This document shows, one piece after another, positions 32,880 to 44,588 of a DNA stretch of 64,000 bases (positions are counted from its first letter, which is position 1; the number at the start of each line of letters is the position of its first letter). This DNA comes from Daphnia carinata (taxonomy: Eukaryota; Arthropoda; Branchiopoda; Diplostraca; Daphniidae). The translations under genes were made by a program, and so were the position numbers. The stretch covers positions 7,006,001-7,070,000 of the forward strand of contig NC_081335.1 of NCBI RefSeq assembly GCF_022539665.2, read 5' to 3'. The notes below the pieces were generated by a model that saw nothing but the letters and a program-made list of their open reading frames with translations, ran no database searches and was not told the origin of the DNA.

Positions 32880-33900
32880 TCTTTAGGGAACGGCATATCA
32901 AGCCAAATCCAGCTTCAGGACGCCTCCACTTGAGGGCAGTATAAGCAGATGGAAACCATGAACAATAAAAAAGTAGCTAAATTTTGTTGAATTTGTAATA
33001 TAAGAATTACATTTTTTTTTAAAAATTCAATCGGTAATCTTAAGAATTTATTTTACTACGTTTATTTTTTGTACTACCCATCATACGATTTATTGGATAC
33101 TTACTCTGCTTATACTGCCCTCAGGTGGAGGCGTCCTGGGGCGCATTTTGGCGTCTACTTTTAGTTCAACTTTTTTAGTGAACTTGTATTTTTGCGTCAA
33201 CTGCCAGGTAGATGGTTCAACTAGGCGACCGTTTTGGCGACAACTCCAGTGGGAGGTTCAACTGAGACAGTTGAGCTTTTTCAACGGTGGTCCAGACCAC
33301 CGTTGACCTTCAACTGAACTGCAACTCCTCCCCTTTCTCAACTGTAGCGATGAACTTCCATTTTGGCGTCAACTTTGACGAAAAGTTGAACTAAAAAGGT
33401 TCAACAAATGGTTGACGCCAAAATGCGCCCCTGAAGGTAGATTTGTCTTGAAAATGTCGTTCTCTACAGAAATAACAATAGGCTAGGATCGTCGACATTT
33501 TCAAGCCAATTCTAGCTTCAGGACGCCTCCACCTGAGGGCAGTATAAGCAGATGGAAACCATGAGCAATAACAAAGTAACTAAATTGTGTTGAATTTGTA
33601 TAAGATATAAGAATATTATTATATTTGTATAATATAAGAATTAAAATTTTCCTAAAATTTCAATAGACAATCATAAGAATTTATTTTACTACATTTGTTT
33701 TTTGTACTACCTTTCAAGCCAAATCTAGCTTGAGGACGCCTCCACCTTAGGGCAGTCTAAGCAGAGAAAGTATACAAAAAATCGTATGAACCGTAGTTCA
33801 AAAAACAAACGTAGTAAAATAAACCCCTAAGATTGCCTATTGAAATTAAAAAAAAAATTAAGTCTTATATTACAAATTCAATAAAATTTAGTTACTTTGT
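32880..33900. repeat. Repeated CAAGCCAAATCCAGCTTCAGGACGCC modules (four copies)
   Basis: A module built on AAGCCAAATCYAGCTTSAGG and ACGCCTCCACCTGAGGGC recurs at 32890, 33500 and 33715 in direct orientation, and at 33110-33160 inverted. A shortened copy sits at 49255. It is part of the long-TIR family. The inverted copy contains the MITE at 33138-33431. No gene. Confidence 0.7.
33138..33431. mobile_element. 294-bp MITE with GGGGCGCATTTTGGCGTC inverted repeats
   Basis: Perfect 18-bp terminal inverted repeats bound a segment full of inverted GTTCAACT/AGTTGAAC motifs. It interrupts GGAGGCGTCCT|GAAG, which is continuous in the neighbouring modules, so the empty site is visible. The duplication is only T or CT, so the superfamily is uncertain. 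Confidence 0.85.
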
Positions 33901-34482
33901 TATTGTTCATGGCCTCCATCTATCTGTGTAGTACGAAAATTCCATTGATAGCTTTGCTGTTATTGTCTGCTAGCATCGAAGATAATACCGAAAAAATTCA
34001 GTGAAACAAGGGAAAAGGCCGTTATTGCAACAAAATGTTTGGTGCAATAGATTCTACGAAAAACTCCTTTTATCATAAAGGACGGCTAGCTGCTTTAAAG
34101 AGGTAAGTTGAGTAAGCTCTTCTTCAGAGACTTACGTGCAGCTTGCAATCAAATTGTTGATGTGGAATATATTATGCATTCTCATTCACATTCAATGTTT
34201 ATTTTGTTTCCTAGGAGAACACAAAAAAAATTGGCGTCAAGGATGTTTTGTTATACGGGATTATTGATTATTACTAGGATCCAAGCATAAACCAAAGCCA
34301 AACTTAGGACTTGCTTAACCACTCAACAATTTTACTGTGAAAGGATGCAAAATTATGAAAGCGGTATAACATTTTAGTAACCAATATGTCTTAGAATATC
34401 TTTACTTTGTTTTTGCATGATGCCAGGGGATCACCCAAACCATGCACCTTTCAGATTGGAGGTCTTAAATGGATGAATGTAA

Positions 34483-35600
34483 TTGAAACGAGTTTTCATA
34501 TTGAGCCTGAATAAAAGGTATGTGAAGGGTCAAAACCTAATTTTAAAAATTTTCATACATTGTGGTTTTCTTGTGCATCATATAACAAAAACTGAGAGCA
34601 TAAATTTGTTATTGGATTCTAGGGAAGAATGGATGACTGCTGTTGATTATGCTGCTGAACAGCTTCATACAGATCCTGATTGCAATGATTTGGATATGCC
34701 AGCCGTTTCTGAAAAAACACCAGAAACCATGCTTCCAATCCTTAAGAAATGGAAAAACAGCTAACAGCTAAGCTCTCGCTTTTCACAGGTATGCGTTAAT
34801 CTTTACACTTAAGTAAGACCTGCCAGTTTATTCCATTGATTTTCAGGAAAAAAGCTGGATTTATCTGATAAGAAAACAAAAATCAAACTAAACGGAAGTT
34901 AAATGAAATGAAGAAAAAATTATAAAGCAAAAAGAAGAAGAGGAGGTCCTGAATTGCCAAACTTGCATGAGCAACCAAGGTAGCATCTGTGTCACCAACC
35001 TCTGTTCTTTCAGAGTTTGTCTAAACAGAAATTTCTGAACCAAGACTAGCAAGTACATTGCCAACACCAATTTTCAACAGTGAAGGCTGCCCAGTTTTCA
35101 GCAAATTTGATTTTGGAGAACTATTTAATCCCTCACCCATTCTGAAAAAGACCACTTTAGATCCATAATTGGCAACGATTAAAATGAAAAAAAAAATACT
35201 TAAACAAAAAGTGAAAATCTTGGTAGGCCAAACTGAAGGTGAGAATCCAGAAGCATGGAAGAAAAACAGGCTTGCAATGGTGCTCTACACATAGCTGAAG
35301 GTTTTCAGGTAAACTATCAATTTGACAAACATATTTGTAAGGTGTTCAAAACTTCTAACGTTTCTGTATTGCAATAGGTAGAAGACTGTGTGGAATTCCT
35401 TGGCAAATAAATAAAGAAACGAGGTAAAATCAAATCAGAAAATAAAATAAATTGGGCTGATCGCAACGAAGAAAAGGAAAAGAGAAAGGAATGACAACAG
35501 AAAAAGAGAAAGGAATGACAACAGAAAAAGAGAAAAGCCAACATTAAGAAAAAGAAACTGAAAAAAAAGAACATACAGTGATTAAACCAAATCAAAAAAA
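34483..35600 (+). pseudogene. Charged-protein exons in right arm of long-TIR element
   Basis: A frame around 34576-34764 encodes EEWMTAVDYAAEQLHTDPDC and SEKTPETMLPILKKWKNS. An exon-like block from about 34849 (LDLSDKKTKIKL) then matches the complement of 31.6-31.8 kb. The uninterrupted target of element B is at 35040-35060. Stops break the later part. The first segment is not matched elsewhere in the window. No family recognised. Confidence 0.4.
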
Positions 35601-37059
35601 GGAAAATTTATCGTATGAAATAATGATACCGACTCATAGATGAGCTAAACTCGTGTTCTTTCATGTGCAAGCCATGGCGCGACAGTCTTTTAGAAAAATA
35701 CACTGGCATGCCTTTCATGATTTTGGAAAATTTGAAGAAAAAAATCTTAGATTCATTTTTAATTGTTTAGTGTCTTCACTATAGCAGACTCATAAAAACA
35801 GTCTTTCATGGTAGAAAATAATTAAAATTGATTTGTACTTGTTAATAGCTTTGTCAACTTCAGGTGCAAGGCTTCCTTATTGTTCATTGTAGTATGTGAT
35901 GTGAATTAGGTAAACAATAGCAGCTGGAATATGTGCATAAGGGGAAAACAAGACACGAAGAACGTAAAAAATTATTTATCATTGCTTGAAAACGCGAGTT
36001 CTCACCAGAGACGTATATGGTTCTCTCGGACTAAAGGTGAGGTTACTCTTTAACAAAAGACTGCTCTTTACCAAAAGCCATTACTATTTAAGTTTGACTC
36101 ATAGACGTTCTTATGCAAATTAAATATTCCAGTTATGCTAGAACTATTTATAGTTTTGCTGAAAAGCGCTCCAAGACAACAGTTAGCAGTAAAAGGCCTG
36201 GCATATTTATAGCAGTAGGTTATGATTTTAATATATTTATTGGGCTCTTTGTAATCGTGAAAAAAATTGAAAATGTGATAAGGAAATAAATGGTATGAAA
36301 ATCAATATTGAATTACAATATTCTTTCTTTTTGTCCTTATCGCAAACGATAGTTTAAGCTTGTAGTGTTCTTCCTCAAAAAATTATTAATCAAATGTTAA
36401 TAATAATGAACTAGTCTTCGTGGTACATATCTTTGTTCCCAGCAACCACAAAAGCCCCGCGGAACTCATTCAGTTTCCGTACTCATAACAAATCAGGGGT
36501 CTTAACCTATGGAATAAGTATCGACAAAGAGAAGTTATAATGAAGATGGATTTAGAGTTGGGGGGAATGATCAAAGAGGGTGGACAGAACAAGGCTAAGT
36601 GCGGAAAACTTATAATTCTTATATTATATTTAAAGAAGCTAAAGTAGTTCAATAAACAAAAATTGTGAAAAATGAACTTTATTTAGCGGGATATTAGCAA
36701 TAGATAAATACTAACATAATCCGAAATCCGATAGCTACATAATAAATAATCAAAGATTAACTAGCGTATATACGCTAACATTGTTTCATATGGGCAAACC
36801 TTATAGAAGGTCACGGTTTCAGCAACCTTTATATATTCCAACTTCCACGGAATAGGAAGTGGGAAATACTTTTTGGAAACTCAATAAAGATTTAGGAACA
36901 TGGAAATTAAGCGGAGAAAAAGGCCCAGTTTAATGGAGAAAAAGGCCCACTTTAAAATTTGGAATAAAGTGGGCCTTTTTTGTATGGGCCTTTTTCGTCT
37001 GGGCCTTTTTCGCGGGCCTTTTTCGTCTGGGCCTTTTTCGTCTGGGCCTTTTTCTCCGA

Positions 37060-37260
37060 CCTCCCGAATATGTCGGGCTGTATTAATGGAAGAGGTAGGT
37101 ATGTCGGCCTTAATTAAATAAGAGGGTGCATATGACGGCTAAAATTTTAATTTATTTTTAATGGGGTCGCTTTGACGGGAGCGTTATTACATTTAGTTAA
37201 TGGGTAGCTATGTCGGGGTAGGTTGGACAGGTGATGTTTTCCCATTTTCTGAAGGAAGAG
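37060..37260. repeat. Degenerate 35-50-bp satellite, right block
   Basis: Units such as GAGGTAGGTATGTCGG and GGGTAGCTATGTCGG continue the array seen at 20480-20640 on the same strand. Confidence 0.6.
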
Positions 37261-37950
37261 CCCTGTCGGGAGTAGATCTGCCGAACCTATAGGTACTTGT
37301 GACGGAGCATAGCACTGTCCTCCTATACCCTGGCGGGTTCTAATTCCCCAAACTTATTCGCTGCGGCACGTCTCGAATCTTATACACGATGGCTCGATTT
37401 CACTCTTAAGTTGACGAGATCTTTCGCGGTTTCGCCGTTTGGGCATGGGATCAGTTAGGATGGGCTGGCTAAATTCAGATACAAAGAGGGAGCGTTGCGG
37501 AAGGCACGTTGTACCTACGGAAAGGCAAGCTTGAGTTTTGGTGATGCCTAAGTTCTGGCCTCATCAAGCTTCCTCGTCGCTAGGTTGCAGATATTAAGCT
37601 ATGAATTCGATTGGGTTATCTTGAATTTTGCGACATAGCCTCAATGCTTACATTAAACTTGCGCAAGCTATGAAACCGCAGTTTGCCGTTTAACATGTGA
37701 GAATCAAGCCATTAAAATTAACGTAAGCTAGAAAAAAAGAATTAAAAAGATACATTTTATTTTTATTTAGAATTAACAAAATTAAAAACAAAGATTAGTT
37801 ATAATAGGATTTTAATTTCAAAGTATTTAATATATTTTCGGAAAATATAAGAAATCATATTTAATTTAAAATTTTTTTAAATGTTAGCAGATTTGCTTCT
37901 TTACTTTAGACGGAATACTGGTTTAATTATTTTTTTTTTACCTGTTTGTG
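37261..37950. other. Interval without recognisable gene
   Basis: The stretch is GC-richer at 37.26-37.6 kb and AT-rich after 37.7 kb. No open frame, repeat match or RNA gene was recognised. Confidence 0.5.
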
Positions 37951-39034
37951 ATTTGGTGTGAAAAAAAGTGTTTTTCAATGGTTTCTATTCCATTATTCAA
38001 TAATGATACACAGCGGCCACTGAATACTCAATTTTTAATACTTAAAAAAGGCCAGCGTACTAGATTTTTTTACCATACTTAATTGAAATAGCATACTTAA
38101 TTTCTAACTATATCTCCCTGCCTACTGAATAATTCAGTAGGCCACTAGGCTAATTAATCTTCGGGTGGATACTTAAAATTGTTATCCACTTTCGGAATTA
38201 TATATAGGTCGAATAAATAAAATAATGTATTCCTTTGAAATTTGTATTGTTTGACAAATCAGAAATGTGAAAACAATTAGAACATGGGTAACAAAAACTA
38301 ATGATGTCAAATAAAACTTTTCAATAACACTTTCAGCACTTGGTGCACGTAGTGGGATGTTCCATATTGACCATGTAGTAGATTGAGACCTGAAACTGAG
38401 AACTAAAAAACAATCAACATTATTATTTATCAAACACTGTTAATTTCGGGTTTACGCCTTTCGTCGGTTAGGGGTAACTAATATCGAGCGGAGTTTGCGA
38501 TAATCGCAAAGGTAATCTCTGGTTAACGCTCTTTGTTCGTTAAAAACCAACGAAAAACGTTACCGCGAGCGATTTCCGCAAAGGTACATTTGGTTAAAGG
38601 TTTTCGTCGGTTTTTGTGTGTGATATACGGCACATGAAACCGATTTCCGCACTATACCCCTACAGTCCTACATTGGCAAAGAAGACTAAACAGCATCCTT
38701 TGTCGTTTTGTCAAAAACGCTCATTCTATTTGTATTTCATACTAAGCAGGTAAACAGCGGTATTAAATAAATTTCAGATAAAAAAGAATTTCGTCCTTTA
38801 GATAGTTGAAAATAGGACAAAGAAATTATTTTTATATTATAGCATTTTTATTTATCATTGCTGATTTTATGAACCAATTACGTATTACCAACAAATTATA
38901 GTTTTATGTTATAGGGAAGAAGAATTTTTATTGATGTTCACAATTTAAATGTTGTAGTTAATTTCGTGTAATTCTAGTACCAAAAAGAAAATGAAGTTGA
39001 AAATTTTTTTATCAAGAATTGAAATTTCATGACG

Positions 39035-39112
39035 GTTCCTGGACTTGAAACCAATACCTTTGTGATTGGAGTCTGATCTCTTACCAATCTGGTATATATC
39101 AATATACATCAT
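39035..39112 (-). other. tRNA-like segment
   Basis: On the minus strand, GATTGGTAAGAGATCAGACT and, 20 bp on, GGTTTCAAGTCC resemble the A box and B box of a tRNA, with an anticodon-arm-like stretch between. A related stretch (GCATCAGACTGTGATTC, then GTTTCGGGTTTGAGACTC) lies at 57052-57092 in another copy of the same element family. It does not fold as a clean tRNA, so a tRNA-derived SINE fragment or pseudogene is more likely. Confidence 0.3.
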
Positions 39113-40325
39113 GTATATTTCAACCAAAATCAATTGTAAGCCAAAATCTTTTGTTTCAAATTTGGTTTTGTTGGTTATTTAGACCACATAAATAGCCATG
39201 TCATCCAAAAAGCCTCCTTAAAAATAATTAAGTTAAGTTTCTTAAAAGAAAAGTAGAATACCTTTCTCTTAAATATATATTTACCTAACATATTACCTAA
39301 CCAATTTAGTTTGTTATAAAATCTGCTCGATATAAAATATAATCGTTAGATATAATTCAGAACAATGAATAAGTATTGTCTGCTAATTCCAACCCTACTC
39401 ACCACGCTCTTACCCCGTCCCATCGTCTTTGAAATTTACAGATGTCAAATAGGAAATCTCACAATTTTTACATTTGCAGGAAATATATATTTTGTGCAAT
39501 ACAATTCAAAAATAATGCAATCATAGATATCCCGCAAAGCAACTCAAAGCCCTTTATTAGACATCCCCAATCCCCCTATTTCCTTCCCCAAAACCTCCAG
39601 CTTATTTTGGTCTGCTACAAAGCAGATAAAATTTAAAAAATGGCAATTATGCGAATTTCGCAAATTGGCAACGTTAAAGCAAAGCGTCACCCTTTGTTGT
39701 TTGTTCTCGGTCTTCCTTGTCGTTTAGTTAAGTCGATAACGATCTTTTTGTGCTCTTGTTTTCGGGATATTTTTTTAGGAATATCTGTGTTGTACTTAAT
39801 TTTGTGACAGTAAACTCGAGGTAAGTTAACATTATATAAATAGAAAACTCATGTAATATTTTATTTTCAAACGTTATAGGTCTTATTGCGAAAAGTGTAC
39901 AACGATTGTCCAGCTGCATCCAGCGAAAACGTTAAGGTACAGCTTTTTCTTAAAGTTTATATCACGTTTGTAAGCAACGTCATTTTTCAAAAACAAGATG
40001 GTCAGATGCAGGATGTCTTGAGAAATTAGCATCATGGGCCATTCTACCTGGAGTGAAGCATGTTCACGTAAAAAAAAACTACTTGCTATACTGAGAACTC
40101 CTGAGTATAGCAAGTATTGATCTTCACTCTGTTATTGTGGAAGTCCATGAAGTGGCACATAGAACGGCAATGATTTAAACCTCACTTGGGATAATCTACT
40201 TCTGGGACAAGGTATTAACCTTCCCTTGTTTTTTTAGTGCATCATATCGCCTAATATTTAATTTCAATATTTATGAAAATATTACAGGTACTTTGATGCT
40301 CATTTAATTTGAGTCAGCTTCGCAT

Positions 40326-40638
40326 ATGGATTCTTCGCGCGATGATGCCATAACGACTCATTATAACGATTTCGAAATGGTTCGTCAGTTGTGCCTTCGC
40401 GGCCTTATATTAGAACTTCTTCAAGGTAATATTATTAAAGTGTTTCCTGCGTTATGGCATTCTAACAAGATTTTTATTCTTTTCAAAATTTTTCTAGATA
40501 GACTTCCATAAAGATGAAGTAAGAGCTTTAGGAAGCGAACTGGGTCTGTCTGAAGAATTCCTGGAACGTCACCCGTTTCCAGGTCCCACAATTGCCAATT
40601 CATATCATTTTTCATTTCGAATATTTATTGTTAAATAA
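40326..40638 (+). pseudogene. GMP synthase C-terminal fragment, two exons
   Basis: Exon 40326-40425 encodes AITTHYNDFEMVRQLCLRGL, matching the KTHHN and MVR-LR region of GMP synthase. Intron 40426-40501 follows (CAAG|GTAATA to TAG). Exon 40502 onward encodes [20 protein letters not shown] and HPFPGP, the signature just after the ATP-pyrophosphatase domain. Codons after HPFPGPTIA diverge from the expected GPGLAIR and run to a stop at about 40638. The split codon (G|AC, Asp) is intact. Only about 65 residues of a roughly 690-residue enzyme remain. It sits wholly inside a CACTG element. Confidence 0.85.
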
Positions 40639-42050
40639 ATTTATGTATACATTTGGCGAATAAACATTAGCTGAAAAGCTTTGTGTTATTTTTGTTTATT
40701 TTAAATTGAGGGCTACCATAATTATTTTAAATATTTCGAAATAAAAGGGGTGGATAGGAGGGTTTCTGGAAGGTTATGGGTGCATTTTTAATTTCAAATA
40801 AAAATTATTATATGGGCCAATTTCGATGGTATTTTCTAACGATTTTCGTCAAAGCAACGAAAACCGAAAACCGTCGGAAAAAACCGACAATTTTCGTTTT
40901 CGGAAACGTACCGTCGGTTTTCGTCGATTAAAGCATGCGTCCCTTGTCCACCGCTTTCAGACCATTTTTCCGTACGAAAACCGTTAACTAAAACTAACAG
41001 TGAAATGAGTTTCACCAAACTTACCAAGATCAGCTCCTGTTCTTGAGCAACAACAACTACACCATGGTTGTCCTCAGTAACAGCAGAGAATCCTGACAGA
41101 TGACAATAATAAATGAATTGGTATTCGTAACAATATCATTGACAGAACTTATCTTGATCTATTTCTTTTGTATCTGCATTATCGTTCTAGAGTAGGAATG
41201 GAATTGCTATTGATATACTTGCTTGAAGTCTTGAACCTATTGTAAAATTTTAGAAGAAAAATTATTACGCTAACCATCAGTGTACATACCACTAATGTTA
41301 CCAATGATGGAAAGGGTAGGAACGTTAAAGTTGTTGGAAGAATAGTCCCCATCATCACTTCAGTAACCTAGAAAAGATAAGTTATTGGTCTATTAGTTTA
41401 AAACTTTAATAACAGAGAAAAATTTGTCGATTTTACCCTGTGCTACTGCGTCAAAACTTATTCAACCTGTCTATGGAATTTCCGTTAGGTATTCTATAAC
41501 TTGACATTCAAAATTCCAAATCTAATTAGAAACAATTTTAAGAATAAAGATTTTAACACATAGTTGTATGTTGGTTACCATCAAGCACTTTTTTTTGTTG
41601 ATCGACGATGTCTTTGAAATAGACAACCAATTTTAATTCACATGTGTTCACTTGATTTTTGGAATAGACAAAATTTTTCCATCCCATTTGAACATTGACG
41701 AAATTTTTCCCCAATCACTAGAATTTTTAAGCGTTGCCACGTAACAAAAATATAAGAATTAGTTTTTGTTTCTAATGGCGTTGTATTATTATCTGCTTTG
41801 CAAGATACTTAAATATTTTGAGCCCTTAAACCAATTTTTGCAACCTTAAAAAGCTGCAAGCAGTATTTAAAAAAAATTTTTCATACTTAAAAAAGATGGG
41901 AAAGGTTAAAAAAATTTTTTCAATAGGCGAAGGCAAATTTTAAGTATTTTTTTTTTCAAAATTAAGTGTCATTTTAAGATACTTAATTTTTTCAGCAGCT
42001 TTTCCCTACTGAAAGACCCTTAATTAAGTATCCAGTCGCTGCTGTGTAGA

Positions 42051-42644
42051 TGAGATATGCCAACAATGATCTAGTGGAAGCCCATACGACTAAGGGGCGA
42101 GAGGTCCGAGTTGTTTCTAGCCACAGTCTCTATTTTTCACCTTTTCAAATGTAAACTGACGATGCGCGAGCCTAGATTAACTTGAATTTCCAAGCTTAAA
42201 TCGTTAAAAATATAATCCTATTGAATTATTTAAGCGTTAGCTTCGGAGGTTTGAAGCGGTAGCCAGTCAAGCTAACGCAAGGCTTTGGTAAGCTTAGCGT
42301 TATGTACGGCTCCGATAATAACTTAATGGTCAGACCGTCACCCACCCATATCGAATGTCACCGCGGCCACCAAATGGTTCAGTGCAGAAAGAACGGTCAC
42401 TGGCTGTAATAGAAATCTGGGCCGAAAATCAACTGTATTACCACATTCAAGCCGATAAGAATGTACACGCGATTACACTCGCGATTACACACGCGCTCTC
42501 AGGCACACACTTGGACACCGTGTTCATTCGTCACTCTCTCTCTCGACTTTCTTCACTCGTCTACCTGAGCCGTGGGGAAAGAGGAACGAACCTAGGATTC
42601 GAGAGCTGGGGAGACAGAAAGGATAACAGGAATGCCATTCCTTA
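42051..42644. other. Interval without recognisable gene
   Basis: No coding region is supported. A short CA/TC-rich part around 42470-42560 is low in complexity. Confidence 0.4.
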
Positions 42645-43269
42645 CACTCTCAGTTTGCGATTTCTACTTTTTCACTGTTTTTGGCTACCGTTTGGTAGAG
42701 AAATGAAACGTGCTGCAAAATGGCAGTACTTGCTACCATTTGGTAGGAAAGTCGTTGATTTTTATACAGTAGAGAAAAGGTAGTGAAAAGTAAATTTTTT
42801 ACCAATACGTCTACCATTCAAAAATTTCGCATTACGCTACGATTTCCCTTTTACTTTTCTACCTTTTGCCTACTTTTTGTCCTATTATTTTACCACCTTT
42901 TTGAATTTTAATGTACGCTCGAAAAAAATTTAGCTTGAATGAAGCAATACTGCTTACTCTATATTGAAAAAATACAATCAAAAGCAAGCAAAATTGGTTG
43001 CTATGGGAAACATGTAACATAGAGCAAAGGTATGCATTTCTTGATATTGAGAACATAGAGAATATTTGCTTCTGCATTTCGATAAATGCGCTTTAAATGA
43101 AGTTAGTTAAAAGAAGTTCAACATCTGTAGATTCATTCGAAAAATATGTAAAGTAGGTGAAAAGCTATTTTCGAAAAATTGAGCAAATGAAGAGATCCAG
43201 TGTGGGCTGCTTCAATTGTTGTCCGTCCCCTTTCTCCGCACTTAACTTTGTAAGAAAATCAGCCACTGA

Positions 43270-43552
43270 AGGACACACCCTACCAGGGCGGACACTAAAA
43301 ACGGAGGTGTAAAAAAATATTTATACAACACATCATCGGCGACCCCTTGAGATGAGGCTTTTCGTCGATAACAGATAAAACGTCTTCGTTAGCCTGTTTA
43401 AGTAAAACGAATGAAGTTATGAAGCAATAATGAAAATTTTTGTGTACCTTAGTGAAATAAACAACTCGTTCAATGATTGATTCCTGACTTACGACACGAA
43501 TCTTTTTTAAGATGGAATCTGTCGCAATACCAGAACCAATAGTTTTCGGCAT
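43270..43552 (-). pseudogene. SAMD3-like C-terminal exons in CACTA III
   Basis: The frame holds KKIRVVSQESIIERVVYFTK, an intron-like gap, then ANEDVLSVIDEKPHLKG, paralleling 19337-19540 in copy I. The downstream domain is shortened: the HLKG block is followed quickly by the VRPGRVCPSVADFLTKLSA tail (complement of 43285-43220). A deletion has removed the middle of the last exon. Confidence 0.7.
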
Positions 43553-43770
43553 TCTAAATAAAAATATCTTTAAATTGTTGCATTTAATTGAAATTTAAAA
43601 AAACATTATCATCTTCAGTGTTTGGAATGGGAACATGTGATCCCCAGGCGAAATTTTGTTGTCAACTGTTCATACACCAAAATAATCGTTTCTTGAAAGC
43701 GCACTGCTTTCGGGAATGCCAGTGAGAAATCACGGAAAATCTAAGATGTTATAAATGTATTAAAAACGTA

Positions 43771-44588
43771 GGGGAGGTAGGCCGCAATTGGAACGCTAGA
43801 CAATTGAAACAAAAAATATACCACTCGAAGTATGACAGGGATTTTGTTCAAAAAGTTTGAAATAATAGAAATTAAGGTTGTTCATTTTTAGAAGAAATTT
43901 GAGGCCTTAGACTCTAAAAGTTTGGAGTTATCCCAAAAGTTTTTTTTTTACGGTCCATTTCTAGTTTTTGCCCGGACAACTTTTTCATTTTAACCCCTTA
44001 AACGATGGAGGAAATTATAAAAAAAGGTCGTAAATCATATCTAGTTCATTTTTCTATATACTGATTACATTATTTTTTTTCCTAGCTAATTTTTATGCTC
44101 TATAAGCAATTAATTTTCCGAGAAGACCCATGTTAGGGGCAAATGGAACACCGATGCGCGTCCTATTTCTTGCAATTTGGCAACATGCTAAAATACATTA
44201 AAAAATGAAGAATAAAGTTTTTTATATTCTAGTAAAAATTTCATCGAAACATGTGCCCCAGATTCTGACTTATCGTCATTTTAGTTTCCTTATAAAAACG
44301 GGAGCTCCCCGATAAATACGAGAGCCCTTATGGGAAAACCCATGTTTCAATCGCACAGACGCCCTGTTTCAATTGCCCAGAAGGATTTGCAATTGAAACA
44401 TCTTGAGGTACCTCCAGTTTTTTACCCCTAAGAGATGTTCACCTTTGACGAAACCCCCCCAAAAAAATATTTTTGTGTAGCTGAGATAACTGGCTACAAA
44501 ACTATATATTTTTTAGCTTAATTGTTATATTTTTGTAATCGGGGGGAACAAAAATGAGTTTTTTGTTCCAACCACGCCCTACCTCCTC
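43771..44588. mobile_element. 818-bp TA-flanked MITE (family M), copy M1
   Basis: The ends GGGGAGGTAGGCCGCAATTG and, reversed, GAGGAGGTAGGGCGTGGTTG are imperfect inverted repeats. TA flanks both sides (43769-43770 and 44589-44590). CACTA II at about 9690 shows the uninterrupted site (TTAAAAAGGGTATTAGAA). The body carries recurring TTTCAATTGC and GGGTTTTCCCATAAGG motifs shared with copies at 55.6, 57.4, 62 and 63 kb. No coding capacity. Confidence 0.75.

Larger units (their letters stand above)
20645..37058. mobile_element. Long-TIR DNA transposon, host of element B
   Basis: The ends CGGAGAAAAAGGCCC (20645) and GGGCCTTTTTCTCCG (37058) bound two long inverted arms. 20645-22333 matches the complement of about 34790-37058 over most of its length (GGCCC repeats, AGCGTATATACGCTA block, charged-protein exons). 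Without the 9.27-kb insertion the element would be about 7.1 kb. A direct partial copy of the inner arm lies at 31890-32700 and another at 47700-49300. The coding-like exons are too decayed to name a transposase, and no target duplication is clear. Confidence 0.7.
38435..41002. mobile_element. CACTG-ended transposon carrying a GMP synthase fragment
   Basis: The termini are CACTGTTAATTTCGGG at 38435 and, reversed at 41002, CACTGTTAGTTTTAGTTAA. The flanks fit an AA duplication, with copy 1 of family X (TTTGCCAAAATGAG at about 352-366) as empty site. CACT ends with a 2-bp duplication suit a non-autonomous CACTA-like element. Subterminal regions are rich in TTTTCGTCGG and CCGACAATTTTCG motifs. 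No transposase is present. The interior holds two GMP synthase exons. Confidence 0.75.
38015..42050 (-). mobile_element. Family X repeat, copy 2, with imperfect terminal inverted repeats
   Basis: The ends read ACACAGCGGCCACTGAATAC (38015 region) and, reversed from 42050, ACACAGCAGCGACTGGATAC, an imperfect inverted repeat. Interior blocks match copy 1: 38433-38330 (TTWSIWNIPLRAPSA), 41098-41030 (FSAVTEDNHGVVVVAQEQ) and 41370-41270 (DGDYSSNNFNVPTLSIIGN). Here the 41.0-kb block is fully open, unlike copy 1. A 2.57-kb CACTG element splits it at 38435-41002. Confidence 0.65.

Noticed and set aside
39728-40113. Minus-strand ORFs upstream of the GMP synthase fragment
   Set aside because: No motif or splice support; plus-strand readings look only weakly exon-like (GVKHVHV, HSVIVEVHEV), too weak to call.
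42355-42783. 142-codon plus-strand ORF
   Set aside because: It runs across the boundary into the CACTA III terminal repeat, so it cannot be a single ancient gene; no motif found.
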